A stretch of DNA of 64,000 nucleotides. It comes from Ochotona curzoniae. Lineage: Eukaryota; Chordata; Mammalia; Lagomorpha; Ochotonidae. A program made the position numbers and the translations under genes. The stretch's first letter is position 1. Each line of letters starts with the position of its first letter. Positions 46,825 to 58,143 of this stretch are shown one piece after another. A model generated the notes under the pieces. The model was not told the origin of the DNA, made no database searches, and saw only the letters and a program-made list of their open reading frames with translations. The stretch lies in the NCBI RefSeq assembly GCF_017591425.1, contig NW_024465885.1:30698501-30762500 (forward strand). Direction: 5' to 3'.

Positions 46825-47145
46825 GTGCATAGAAGTATAGCAGCTAATCTGCCTGTGGCACCAGATCCTATTTAGGCACCAGTTCACATCATGGATGCTC
46901 CTCTTCTGATCCATCTGCCTGCTAAGGCCATCTGAAAACAACAGAAGATGACCCAAGCCAAGGCCCTTGACCCCACTAAGGAAACCCAGAAGAAGCTCCA
47001 GACTCCCAGTATTGGATTATCCCAGATCTGGCTGTGGTGGCCCTTTGGAAAATGAACCAGAAAATGAAAGCAGTACCTGTATTTCTCCCCTCCCCTCCCT
47101 CTTTCTTGTAACTGTGAGTTTTAAGAAAAAAAGAACAACAAGTAA
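46825..47145 (+). mobile_element. Old C-type SINE inside the ancient L1
   Basis: Middle 'AACAGAAGATGACCCAAGCC' and 'AACCCAGAAGAAGCTCCAGA', CT-rich 3' end. Diverged. Confidence 0.7.
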
Positions 47146-47404
47146 ATAAAACTCATACTGTTTTCCATAGTAACTATATTAACTTACATTGCCAAGAGTG
47201 TATAATAATCTCCTTTACTCCACATTATTGCCTGTTATATGTTTTTGATTTTTTTTATTTCTTTAAAGATTTATTTATTTTTATTTGAAAAGCAGATATA
47301 AAGAAAGAAGGAGATCCAGAAAGATCTTCTGTTCGCTGCTGTACCCCTTAATGGCCAGAGCTGAGCCCATCTGAAACCAGTGGTTAAAAGTTTCTTCTGG
47401 GTCT

Positions 47405-50400
47405 CTCTTTGAGGAAAACTACAAAAAACTCAAAAATGAAATTGAGGAAGACTTCAAAAGATGGAGAAACACCCCATGCTCCTGGATAGGTAAAATCAAT
47501 ATCGTTAAAATCTCCATACTACCTAAAGCAACATACATATTCAACACAATCCCAATCAAAGTACCCAAAACATTCTTTATAGAACTAAAAAAAAAAATGA
47601 TACAAAGGTTCATCTGGAAATACAAAAAACTACGAATAGCTAAAACCATCTTGAAAAATAGAAAGTTAACAGGGGAAATCACAGTGCCAGACCTCTGGAC
47701 ATACTAGAGGTTGGTGGTTATCAAAACAGCCTGGTACTGGCACAAAGATAGAGAGGAGAATCAATGGAGCAGAATAGAAACAACAGAAGGGAGCCCACAC
47801 AGATACAGTCAAATTACCTTTGACAAAAAAACAGACAACAATCCATGCAAATGGGAAGGTCTCTTCAATAAATGCTGTTGGGACAACTGGTTGATAGCCT
47901 GCAGAAACCAGAAGATAGACCCACATCTCTCACCATACACTAAGATCAAATCAACATGGAGAAAAGACCTAAACCTAAATACAGAAACGTTCAAACTTTT
48001 GGAAGAGAATGTTGGAAACACCCTGCAAGATTTAGGTGTAGGCCCTGACTTCCTAAAAAGAACACCAAAAGCAATAGCAATCAAGACCAAGATAAACAAA
48101 TGGGACTACATCAAACTAAGAAGCTTCTGTTCAGCAAGGGAAAAAAATCAGCAAAGTGAAAAAACAACCCACAGAATGGGAGAAGATCTTTGCACACTAC
48201 ATAGGTGATAGGGGGCTAATCTCCAGAATATACAAAGCTCTCCGGAGAAACCAAAACACTAAAACAAACAAACCACTCAAGAAATGGGAATGGGCAAACA
48301 GCTCACAAAGGAACAAACCCAAATGGCAAACAAACATATGAAAAAATGTTCAAGTTCCCTGGCAATAAGGGAAATCAAAATTAAGACAACAATGAGGTAC
48401 CACCTAATACCAGCAAGAATGGCTCACATCCAAAAAACCACCAACAACACTTGCTGGTGAGGATGTGGGGAAAAGGGAATCCTACACCACTGCTAGTGGG
48501 ACTGCAGGTTGGTACAGCCTCTATGGAATCAGTATGGAGAACACTCAAACAACTGAAAATCTGCATACCATATGATCCAGCAATAGCACTCCTAGGAATA
48601 TACTCCAAACACCTGTTACATGAGAAACCAACATGCACCCCTATGCTCATAGCAGCACAATCAGTAATTGCAAAAACTTGGAAGCAACCGAAATGCCCAT
48701 CAACAGAGGACTGGATGAGAAAGCTATGGTTCATTTACTCCATGGAATACCACTCAACTATCAAAAAAAAATATGAAATGCATTTCTTTGTGGCCAAATG
48801 GGCCCAATTAGAAACCATTATGCTAAGGGAAATGAGCCAATCCCAAAAGGTTAAATACCACATGTTTGCCTTAATTTAAAATAAAATGATGTCAATCTAA
48901 AAATAGTACCTGTAAATTGTAATATTATTTCAACCTCAGGTAGTCTGTACCAAATGCAATGATTTTGTGATGTAACCAATGAACCAACAGCCAATGTGAG
49001 TCAGACTGCTTATGACTTACATCAAAGAATTGTAAAACAGATTACTCGGTAATGGGGCGGGAGGGCAGAGAACTCTTCCATGTCCTAAGAGTATGTGAGG
49101 ATGACACAAAATATAACCTATCAGGAACAAAACAGGTAACTCATAGACAACAGACTCGAATCAGCATTAGACAATAGTAAAACTACAAAGACATATAGAG
49201 GGAGACAAAAGCGATCCTGACAACCTCTTAACAGGAGGTCATATGCACAGAGCAGGGGAGGGGGGACCACAGAGTGGAGCAGGTGGACAGAAGGAGGCTT
49301 GTATCCTAACTCTGGAGACCCCTGGATCTACAAGAATGACTATCAGTACATGCACCAAGGACTACATCCCAACTGCCAAAGAGAACACCAGGAATTGGAG
49401 TGCCTTTGGGGGCCGAGGACTCTGAGGTCACCCACTCCAGTTGGAATCTATCACATGGGATGAAAGAAGCCCAAATCCTTCCACGCAGGACCGAAGGTCA
49501 TTGGAACAACAGCTAGGAGCCCTGAGCGGTCTGTAGAAACAGAAGAACAGCAAACTTCCTTCGGGACTAGGAAGAGGAGTTTTCTCTGGTCCTTACTTAG
49601 TTCCAACTTTGGATCCCCACCCTCTCTGGCAATGACCATCAGGGTTGCTCCAGAGCCCCCTCCCCAAAAACAAATAAACAAACAGAATCAGAATAGATGG
49701 AGAACAATAATGAAAGCTTAAAACCACACAGGAAACAGTCAGTGTGGATTCACATACACCTTACTAGGTAGGACACAGAGATTAGATACTCCTCACTGGG
49801 GAATGGAAGATTTCTCTGCACACCCCTGCTAATATAGTTCTACACCTCAACTGTTGTCATATGCCTTGCTAGAGTTATAAGCCAGTTTAGACTACCCTAA
49901 AATCAACCAGGTTCAGCAGAATTATGCCTCAACACTATGGACTGCTAAATACCAAAATGAGGATAGACACGACACAGCTGTACAGTACCCTATAGCCATT
50001 TTAAGGTGTATAGAAACTGGTTATATATAAACCAAAACCAAAATGTCAATGAAGTGGTCACAGGATGAGGTTGAGAGCTTGCATCTTGTAACATATTGGT
50101 TACTCAATACCATGACAATTAATACTATAATGTTGTGAATTGTCATTGATGTTAAGTTGGGGCTTTTAATTGATCAGGATAATATTCTGCCAGCTCTACC
50201 TCCAGACTAGAGATAGTCTCCACAAGAAACCGTTGAATGTATCTGGACAATTAGATGCTGGTCTCTTTGCTTGGCATATGCTTGCAATGAAAGACCCTCG
50301 ATTGACTTTGATTTGTAATACTGCAACAAGGTGGAGGAATCCACCATGGGGGGGGGGAAGGGTTGGAGGAATCCCAGAGCCTATAACACTGTGTCACATA

Positions 50401-50456
50401 ATACAATGTAATTAATAATAATAATAATAAAAGAAAAAAATTTAATTAAAAGAAAA
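47405..50456 (+). mobile_element. 5'-truncated L1 with ORF2 C-terminus and long 3' UTR
   Basis: 3.05 kb, inserted in a SINE. It starts within ORF2 and runs through the ORF2 stop (48877-48879) and a 1.58-kb 3' UTR, with a G9-10 run at about 50348, to an (AAT)n and A-rich tail at 50411-50456. The flanking TSD is imperfect with a 3-bp gap, so the insertion is not recent. Confidence 0.92.
47409..48879 (+). pseudogene. L1 ORF2p C-terminal region, broken
   Basis: Known L1 ORF2p motifs appear in order: [25 protein letters not shown] and VIKTAWYW near the end of the reverse transcriptase part. Further on come PYTKIKSTWRKDLN, EKIFAHYIGDRGLISRIYKA, a Cys-rich region near [23 protein letters not shown], and the terminal ALLGIYSK, WKQPKCPSTEDWM and YSMEYHSTIKKKY. 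An in-frame TAG interrupts at 47705-47707 and frameshifts occur near 48140-48155 (an A run), near 48340 and near 48450. The endonuclease and RT catalytic core are absent because of 5' truncation. ORF2p normally performs target-primed reverse transcription; this copy cannot. Confidence 0.92.
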
Positions 50457-50642
50457 AAGCTTCTGGGTTTCCCATGCAGATGCAGGGTCTGAAGGTTTTG
50501 AGTCATCCTTGACTGCTTTCCCAGCCCACAGGCAGAGAGTGCGAAGGGGAAGTGAAGCAGCAAGGATTAGAACCACTGCCCATATGGGATCCCAGCGCAG
50601 GCAAGACAACAGTTTTAGCCACTAGGCTATTGCGCTGGGCCC

Positions 50643-50837
50643 TTTCCTCTATTCTTATTAAGATTTTCCTAAATATGTTTTTACTGAGTGATTTCCTATA
50701 TGTCTTGAAGTGTTTTTTGTTTTGTTTTGTATGATGTTTTTATGGTTGATTGTGATGGGAAGGGTCACGGATTAGGGGAAAGCAGGCAAAAACTTTGTTT
50801 CTGCAATTCCTTTTTCTTCTTCCTCTATCTGTGGGAA
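50643..50837. other. Short unassigned stretch
   Basis: Between the split SINE and the old element copy. It may hold the decayed tail of the latter (T- and CT-rich at about 50800-50830). Confidence 0.3.
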
Positions 50838-52015
50838 AGGGAAGACAAGGGGAGAAGCTACACCCAGCCTCCCAACTGCCTCAGTACCCAGGTACAGAGA
50901 ATGGCCACCCAAGGTCATCCCAGGGACCCCTATGTGGAACATACCTCAAGGGTTCTGCTCAAGTGGTTTTTACAATTCTCAAATGCTGTCAATTTCACTG
51001 ATCCAAGGATGAGAAAACCTTTCCAAGGTCCATTGGCTGACACAGTCCACCTTAAAGGTTCCATTTGCCCAAATATTTTCTGTCAACCTTTGACTGGGGT
51101 AGTTGACCAATTGTTCTGTACTTCTTCCTCTGCTATCATATCAGATGTCCTCTGCAGGCCCCAATGGACGCCATATCCTCCATGTGCATCTTGGTAGCAA
51201 TCCACTGCACATCTAAACCACTGAGGAGACCCAGTTCTCACATATGCCATCCACAGTCAGAGTACAGATCCTACAATTCTCCCCATGGTTAGATTTCTGA
51301 GACCAGCAGTAAAATTGGGGTTCCCCAAAGAAATTTCATCTGTAGCAATCCCAATCCATCTCTCAATCAGCCTATGCACATACTGGGTCAATTCTTTCTT
51401 TAGCCCTAATACATAAACCAATGAGTGCTGTGACCCAGCCCAATCCTGCTCACCACTCACTTGGCCCTCATGTACACATGAGTGTGAACTGTGCCTAGTC
51501 AGTTTGACCCCAATAACCTTCACCAGTCCTGTCCCCAGCCCTGGTTCCTGTGCTTGAAATGTGCATAGCAGACCGGTACAGTCTGTCCCACATTCCATTC
51601 AGCTCTACTACATGTCAATGGGCCTTGAAACCTAGCACAACCCAACTGACCCCACTATCCAGCCACATTCATACCAGCAAGCGCCACTGCCTGTCTAGAT
51701 AGGCCTGCCCAAGCCTTGGTTCTCATACTCACCGGTGGATGTTACAGCCCATCAGAGAGGGACCCACGGTTTCCCTACAGGGCCCACCCTCAGTTCCAGT
51801 TCTTGCACTTTGCAGGTGATTCTTCAGTCTAGTTTGACAGGATTTGCCACCTGCCCCAGCACTTGCAACTCACCAGTAAAGACAAACCAGCCTGCACTTA
51901 ATCTGACTGATGCTTGCACCAGAGGGTACAGTTGGTTAGCCCAGCCTGGCTCTCTGTCTCTCCTTATTCACATGCAGGCCAACAGGTGTTGTGGTCTTAC
52001 CCGGCCTGGTCTCAC
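50838..52015 (-). mobile_element. Old, decayed relative of the 2.56-kb non-coding element
   Basis: Several blocks align in order with 2485-4130. These are 'TCTGCTCAAGTGGTTTT' (against TCTTGCTCAAGTGGTTTT), 'CATTGGCTGACACAGTCCA', 'AACCAATGAGTGCTGTGACC', 'AGTCTGTCCCACATTCCATT' and 'CACATGCAGGCCAACAGGTG'. Divergence is much higher than between the other two copies and the tail is not clear. It shows the family has existed for a long time. Antisense L1 ORF1-like sequence lies directly beyond its 5' side (52040-52500). Confidence 0.75.
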
Positions 52016-52039
52016 AAGGTTTCTTTATTCTTTTTTATT

Positions 52040-52500
52040 CTTTTTTATTTCCTTTTGTCTGACTATACCTGAAAGATCTTGCTTACAAGATCAAAACTTC
52101 TTCTACTACATCTGTTCTATTGATGAAGTTCTGTTGCATTTTAATGCGTTAATTAAAATCTTTCACTTCAAACTTTCTAATTTTTAAAATGATCTATGTC
52201 TTTGTTGAAATTTTTATTGATAGTACTCATTGTTTTTCTCACTTCTTGTTGTCTATCTGTATCTCTTGAATCCTGAGTTTTCCTAAGATCATCACTTTGA
52301 ATACTTTTTCTTTTTATAGATTTCCATAAAATCAATATATATTCATACAAAACCATTTTGTTCTTTCAGAGTGTTATGCTTCTTTGCTCTTCATTCGCCT
52401 TCATTGTTCTTCATTCATCTCTCCATTGATGTCTGTGCAATGGCTTGTTTATGGAGTAGCTTTTATCAGAAAAGTTCTACTTAGATGGAACATGGGGCCT
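52040..52500 (-). mobile_element. Antisense L1 ORF1-like sequence
   Basis: T-rich plus strand with phrases ('TTGATGAAGTTCTGTTGCAT', 'TTTCTCACTTCTTGTTGTCT') that resemble the antisense of an ORF1 coiled-coil region. Weak but consistent with old L1M/HAL1. Confidence 0.45.
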
Positions 52501-52855
52501 CACTTGTATAACCACTTTGGCTTTAATTCAAAGTGAATCCAGAAATATACTCTGCAAGAGATTTCTCCTACTCTAATCAATGTCAAGAGTATTTGTGAGT
52601 GCCGTCATTGTTTGTTCTATAGCAGTTAATGGAGGTAGTACAGTGACTTTGAAGTAGACCTGTTATTTCAAAGGTGTGTGTCTTCAGCATCAGAGTGTTG
52701 CGTGTAAATCGCACCATGGACTGTGATGAAGGATGCTGTAAAATGTTGAGGAAGTTGTCCCAACAGGCTAGCCCCAGTAACGTCAATACTTGAGGCATTG
52801 GTAATTAAGGCCCTGAAACTGTGATGTGGATGGGACTTTTCACAGAACTGCTGTG
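52501..52855. other. Unassigned stretch, possibly an old repeat
   Basis: Somewhat GC-richer than its surroundings. No family recognised. Confidence 0.3.
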
Positions 52856-52867
52856 ATAATATGATTT

Positions 52868-53199
52868 TTTTAAAAAGATTTATTTTATTTTTTTGGAAAG
52901 GTGGATATACAGAGAGAAGGAGAGACAGAGAGGAGGTTCTTCCATCCAATGATTCACTCCCCAAGTGAGTTCAACGGCCTGTATTGTGCCCATCCGAAGC
53001 AGGGGGGCCAGGAGCTCTTCCGGGTCTCCCCCACAGGTGCAGGGTCCCAAGACTTTGGGCCATCCTCAACTGCTTTCCCAGGCCACAAGCAAGGAGCTGG
53101 ATGGGAAGCGGGGCCGCCAGGATTAGAACCGGTGCCCATATGGGATCTCAGCACATGCAAAGCAAGGACATTAACCATTGTGCTATTGCATTGGGCCCT
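52868..53199 (-). mobile_element. Full-length C-type SINE
   Basis: Reversed SINE with 'AGGATTAGAACCGGTGCCCA' and head end 'GTGCTATTGCATTGGGCCC'. TSD ATAATATGATTT (52856-52867) against ATAATACGATTT (53200-53211). Confidence 0.95.
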
Positions 53200-53211
53200 A
53201 TAATACGATTT

Positions 53212-53467
53212 CACAAACAAAATTTCTGATCCCAGAAGTTGGGGATCTAAAAGGACCCTTGTCAAGAACAGAGTGTGAAAGCATATTATACTCATACTAG
53301 GGATTCTGCCCTGGTATGTATGGCCCTGGACAAACGCTTCCTGGCTAATCCTTCCTGGGTAAGTGATATGCAAATAGTCCTCCATAGCTCCTTCAGAGTG
53401 GCTTCTGATGATTTTTGATATGTCAATTTGCCTAAAGCAAAAAAAAAAAAAAAAAACATTTTTTTAA
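53212..53467. other. Unassigned stretch with A18 run
   Basis: A long A run lies at about 53439-53456. The preceding 200 bp may be an old repeat I cannot name. Confidence 0.3.
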
Positions 53468-53481
53468 AAAATTCAAAAGTT

Positions 53482-53791
53482 CCGGGCCCAGTTTGGTAAC
53501 CTAGTGGCTGAAGTCATCCCTTGCATCCACCAGGATTCCATATGAGTGCAGTTCTAATCCCAGCAGCCTCGCTTCCCATCCAGTCCCTGGTTGTGGCCTG
53601 GGAAAGCAGTTAAGGACTGCCCAGTGCCTCGGAACTCTGCACCCACGTGGGAGACCCAAAAGATCCTGGCCTCGGATGGGCTCAGCTCCAGTCATTGCGG
53701 CTACTTGGGGAGTGAATCAGCAGATAGAAGATCTTCCTCTCTGTCTCTCCTACTCTGTATATCTGACTTTCCAATAAAAAAAAACTTTAAA
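53482..53791 (+). mobile_element. Full-length C-type SINE
   Basis: Head 'CCGGGCCCAGTTTGGTAACC', tail 'TTTCCAATAAAAAAAAACTT'. TSD AAAATTCAAAAGTT (53468-53481) against AAAATTCATAAGTT (53792-53805). Confidence 0.95.
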
Positions 53792-53805
53792 AAAATTCAT
53801 AAGTT

Positions 53806-54678
53806 AGATAAAAGAAACAACCCTATTGTTGGATAAAACCTCAAAGCTTCATTACTAAAAGAATTGCACCCAGTGCAAAATTTCTCACCTCTTTTGTGCT
53901 GAAATTATTTTATTTAGGTACAACTTATTGTTAGTCTGAATTTAGAATTTGCTAAATTTCTTTTTGTGCTACATTTATGGGAAAGGTTATTGTTTCCCAA
54001 AAATAGTGAAAGTTGTTAAAATATAAAAATGTTTTTCAATAGAGTTATAAATAACATTAATACCTTTTACAGTAATTTGTGAACTGGAGCCAGTGTTGTA
54101 AATCATTTTAACTGTCACATCACCTACTTTATCTTAATGGAATTATACAAGGTTAGGCCTCCAACAAATATTTGATTACAGTTCTGATGGTGCTATTCTG
54201 CAAGATCAATTTAAATGAAATTTCCAAATCATTAATTGACTTTAAGACCTTGGGCTAGTATTAAATTAAGTTAATGAATCAATAATTATAGAGAAAAATT
54301 TAACATGTACAGCAATTTATAATACGGTCATAATTTAATATCTTGAATCTAATACTGAAAGTGCTGGTTGTCATTTAAACGTTTGTGCCTTTATGTCCAA
54401 ATAATTAGACAAATAGAGATATTGAAGTTCATTACACAGTGTGCAGATTGAGAATTCAAAACTGAAAGTGTATTTTCAGGGATCACTTCCGTAGTTTGCG
54501 ACTAGAGAAGTTTCTCTAATCATGTAGAGAAATCAAAACTGTTCTTAGAGTTATTGGCATTTTCTTTAAAAGATATTGAATTATTCTCTGCATTAAGCCC
54601 ATTCAGCTCTTTCTGTAACTCATAAGAATCATATGATAACAAACAATAAAAGTTTAGGACTTCTTGTAAAACTAAACT
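53806..54678. other. Repeat-free AT-rich stretch
   Basis: No gene. Positions 54060-54450 have the look of a conserved non-coding element, with clustered TAATTA/ATTAAT cores and homopolymer-poor texture. Confidence 0.35.
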
Positions 54679-54990
54679 TTGGGCTGGTTCTGCGGAATAA
54701 TGGACAAAGCCTCTGACTGAGGTGCCAGCGTGCCACATGAACGCTGACTGTCCAGCTGCTTCACTTACACTCTTATGTGCAAGGGAAAATACTATAAAAC
54801 GGCACCAGTACCTGTGCCCCTGCATCCACACAGAAAACCTGGAAGAATCTTCTTGATCCTGGCTGCAGCCTGTATTAGTCCTTCGTTTTGTGGCTGTTTG
54901 GGGAGAGAAACACTAAAAGTGAAAATTGTGCCCTCTCTCTCGGTCCCCTTCTCATTCCATTCCCCAACTCTTATAAAATAAAATCCTTCT
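54679..54990 (+). mobile_element. Old C-type SINE
   Basis: Head 'GGGCTGGTTCTGCGGAATAA', then 'CCTGCATCCACACAGAAAAC' and a CT-rich 3' end. Diverged. Confidence 0.75.
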
Positions 54991-55209
54991 AAATGAATGC
55001 ATAACTACCAATTCTTAATCATATTAACTTTTGCTTTGTAATTCCAATGTATCTTCTTTCCATTCAGTAACACACACGGTCCCTAACATGGATTATTTGA
55101 CAGCTTATTTTATTTTATTGCTTTATGATGGTGCAAAAAAAGAATACATGTAAATATTGTAACTATTTCCCTACTAAACACTAAATTATGTACAAAATTT
55201 AGCACATTT

Positions 55210-55531
55210 AAAAATTTTTTTTTAATTAGAAAGTCAAATATACAGAGAGGAAGAGATAGAGAGGAAGATATAGCGTCCACTAATTCATTCTGCAAGTAGC
55301 CCCAACTGCTGGACCTGAGCCAATCGGAAGCCAGGAGCCCAGAGCCTCTTCTATGCCTCCTATAAGGGTGCAGGGTCCCAAGACCCGGGGCTGTCCTCAC
55401 CTGCTTTCCCAGGCCACAAACAGGGAGCTGGATGGGAAGTGGGGCTGCCAGGATTAGACCTGGCACTCATAGGAAGTTCCAGTACATGCAAGGTGAGGAC
55501 TTCAGCTACTAGGCTACTGCACTGTGCCCAA
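55210..55531 (-). mobile_element. C-type SINE
   Basis: Reversed body with 'GGCTGCCAGGATTAGACCTG' and head end 'TAGGCTACTGCACTGTGCCC'. A TSD of AAATTTA type is imperfect. Confidence 0.9.
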
Positions 55532-56639
55532 AATTTAATAATTTATCATCTAATAGACGTATGACATGATTTTTGCCAAATGTAAGCTAATGGAAATATT
55601 CTGAACATGTCAAAGACAGGCTTGTCTAGGCTACTCAGCAGCTTAGCTATAATTTTTTTTAATTTTGTGATTATTTTCTATTTCAACTTGTGGATTGTAA
55701 CCACATTCTATGTAAAGGAATATTTTTAGTGAAGACTAATAATATATTCATCTTCTGATACACTCACTGTATTCATATCAGTCTTTTTGGTAAAACCTTT
55801 CTCAAATCACACAAAAAATCCACAACTACACAAAATTGTAGTATATCCCTGCTTTCTAGCAAAATATTTACTCATGTAGGCTTTAAAGAAAAGTGACTAG
55901 AATTAATCAGATGGGTCTGTATTTTCTGTGTATTAATTCGATCAATGTTATGATAAAAGAGAGCCATTCTAATTTTCAGGGTGACAGTATAGGAAGTGTT
56001 GTCATATCAAACAGAGAATTTCACCTGCCTCTGGGTTAATTACATACATGATATTGAAATGAGGATAATTTCCAGTCACATCATTTCAGCATAAATTGAA
56101 GTATCTCATTTCAGCTGAAAAGACTGCCACAGTATTGCTAAACCAAATTGAATGAAACCTTTTGTCTCCAGGTTTTCAATACACTCCTTCGCAGGTAACA
56201 TATATAACACATGTTTTACTCGATGGTTTGAACTCATGGGATGCTTTGAGTGCCATAATGCTCTGATTATGTTCTCACACTCAGTGTAAACTTTAACTTG
56301 ATCCTCCCAAAGGATTATGAATTATTCAACAAAAAGCAAACTCCAGTCACCTCTATTTATAATATTCCAAATTCTGTGGGCCAAATGAAACAAATCTTTT
56401 TCATCTTTCATTCATAGCTAGCTTTACTCTTTGACAAAATTAATTTGTAAAAACTGGAATGAAACACTTTTCACTGGATAATTTCTTTCAATTAATCATT
56501 CACAGCTCAAGAAATGTTTTATGTGTAAAATAAACAGACATTAGGAAGCAAATAATAATAATGGTGCGGAAGAATAGTAATTATCAATAATTTCATCTGG
56601 AAGGCTGTCTTATTCAATTTTCTAAACTTCCCATGGTGT
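55532..56639. other. Single-copy AT-rich stretch
   Basis: No gene or repeat recognised. Confidence 0.4.
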
Positions 56640-57590
56640 AATGGTGTTGTTTTGATATCATTATTGCCCACTGCATACAAGGATAGAAATAAACAAAATA
56701 ATAAGAACTACCCCTTCTTTGTGTTTTTGTTATTATTTTCCACGACACAATTTTGGAAGTATAGCCATTCTCCCTCTACCTCCCCTTTCTCCTTCCCATT
56801 CTCCCACACAATCATTTTCCTCTGTTTTATTAAAATACAGTCTTTAAGCAACAATCACAAATCCAACATTCTGCTCTTTAAGTATATCATGGCATTATAG
56901 GTATTGGCAATTGTAGAAAATCTAGTCTCATATTATCAGTGTATATTTAGCAGTTTCACTGGGAGTCCTCCATTTATTCAAAAGTAGAGATGCACAGTTC
57001 AACACATCTTCCCTTTCCAATCTGCTAGTCTCCAATGCACAGCTCATCTGTGAGAATGTATGAATGTACATGTTCACCTGTATGTCTATTTGCTTTTCCT
57101 TTTTCATGAATGTTGCATTATATCAGAAGGAACATATGATACGTGTCCTTGTAGGATTGGCTTATTTCACTAAGCACAGTGGTCTCCAATAGGAAACATT
57201 TTATTGCAAAGGGGAGAATTTCATTCCTTTTATTGGCTGAGTAGTATTTTATAGAGTAGAAGTACCACTGCTTCTTTATCCATTCATGTTTTAATGGGCA
57301 TATGGGTTGTTACCATGACTTTGCTATTGGGATTTGTGCTACTGTGTATACAGGGCTGCAGGTCTCACACTCAGACCTATGGGAGTGTCTCAGTGTTCTC
57401 TCTGCTGTGTCTGTGGGTTCATGGGTCTCCAGGAGTCCCTCTGTCTTCATCCTGCCCACTCCTGTTTTCCACACTTGGGACCTCTCTGCTTCTCTCCGTT
57501 CATACTTTGCCATCCGTTTTAACATGTCCTCACCCTACTCCACCATCTTGCTCCCCTCTAACAACCACCGCATTTTAAGACATCTTATTT
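56640..57590 (-). mobile_element. Antisense L1 with 5' and 3' ends but no middle
   Basis: About 56640-57355 is antisense L1 3' end and the last part of ORF2 ('GCTGAGTAGTATTTTATAG', 'TTCTTTATCCATTCATG'). At about 57357 it jumps to antisense 5' UTR, ending near 57590 with 'CACCATCTTGCTCCCCTCTA', i.e. the L1 5' terminus. The overlapping open frames here on both strands are by-products. Confidence 0.72.
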
Positions 57591-57967
57591 AAATCCTTAT
57601 GGTAAATTCATAACCAAATGAAAGTGATATTATTAATTTGCCTATTTAAGAAAAGCTTCTTTGAACAAAAGGTTATCTTTATTCACTGATAATCAAATCC
57701 TATTGAATTTACTGACTGAAAGTACATCTGTGGCTTGTGTTCTAGTGTTAGTTCTAATGAAGACTGCAACTTCATATGTGATTAGGATCCACAAAGGTGG
57801 AGATTTGAAGGCCAGAAGTAAGAATGATTTTCCTGGAGTTAAAGGTATTTTGATAAAATTAATATAGCCAAATTAGAAGGTTTATGGTTTTATCCTTGGA
57901 ATACAAGAACTAATGGGATCAACAAATTGTGTCTTACATAATAAATGGGGTTTTTGTTTGTTAGTTT
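57591..57967. other. Unassigned stretch
   Basis: No family or exon recognised. Confidence 0.3.
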
Positions 57968-58143
57968 TTTAGGAGGCAAGGGTAGAACAATGGTTCAGTG
58001 ACTAATCCTTGCATTGCAAGAACTGGTATCCCATATGGGTGCCAGTTTGTGTCCTGGATGTTCCACTTGCCATCCAGCTCACTGCTTGTGTCCTGGAAAA
58101 GCAGTAAAACATACCCCAAAGTCATGGGACCCTGCACCAAGTT
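57968..58143 (+). mobile_element. 3'-truncated C-type SINE
   Basis: Head 'AGAACAATGGTTCAGTGACT' to 'GGGACCCTGCACCAA', then an abrupt change to antisense L1. The missing 3' half points to a deletion, since there is no tail or TSD. Confidence 0.7.

Larger units (their letters stand above)
46260..47255 (-). mobile_element. Ancient antisense L1, broken up by three SINEs
   Basis: Pieces at about 46290-46387, 46678-46820 and 47146-47255 are antisense to the ORF2 3' part ('ATACTCAGCAGTGGGATTGC', 'ACTGTTTTCCATAGTAACTA', 'CATTATTGCCTGTTATATG'). Together they follow the normal L1 order, so the SINEs inserted later. Confidence 0.75.
47260..50642 (-). mobile_element. C-type SINE split in two by an L1
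   Basis: The 3' half is at 47260 to about 47404 and the 5' half at about 50457-50642; together they make one complete reversed SINE. The break is at the same SINE position ('AAGTTTCTTCTGGGTCTC' and 'AAGCTTCTGGGTTTCC'), which is also the TSD of the L1 between them. Confidence 0.88.

Noticed and set aside
57294..57592. Three overlapping open frames, one with a signal-peptide-like start
   Set aside because: The segment is antisense L1 ORF2/5' UTR; the hydrophobic Leu/Ser-rich reading is a by-product of CT-rich sequence.
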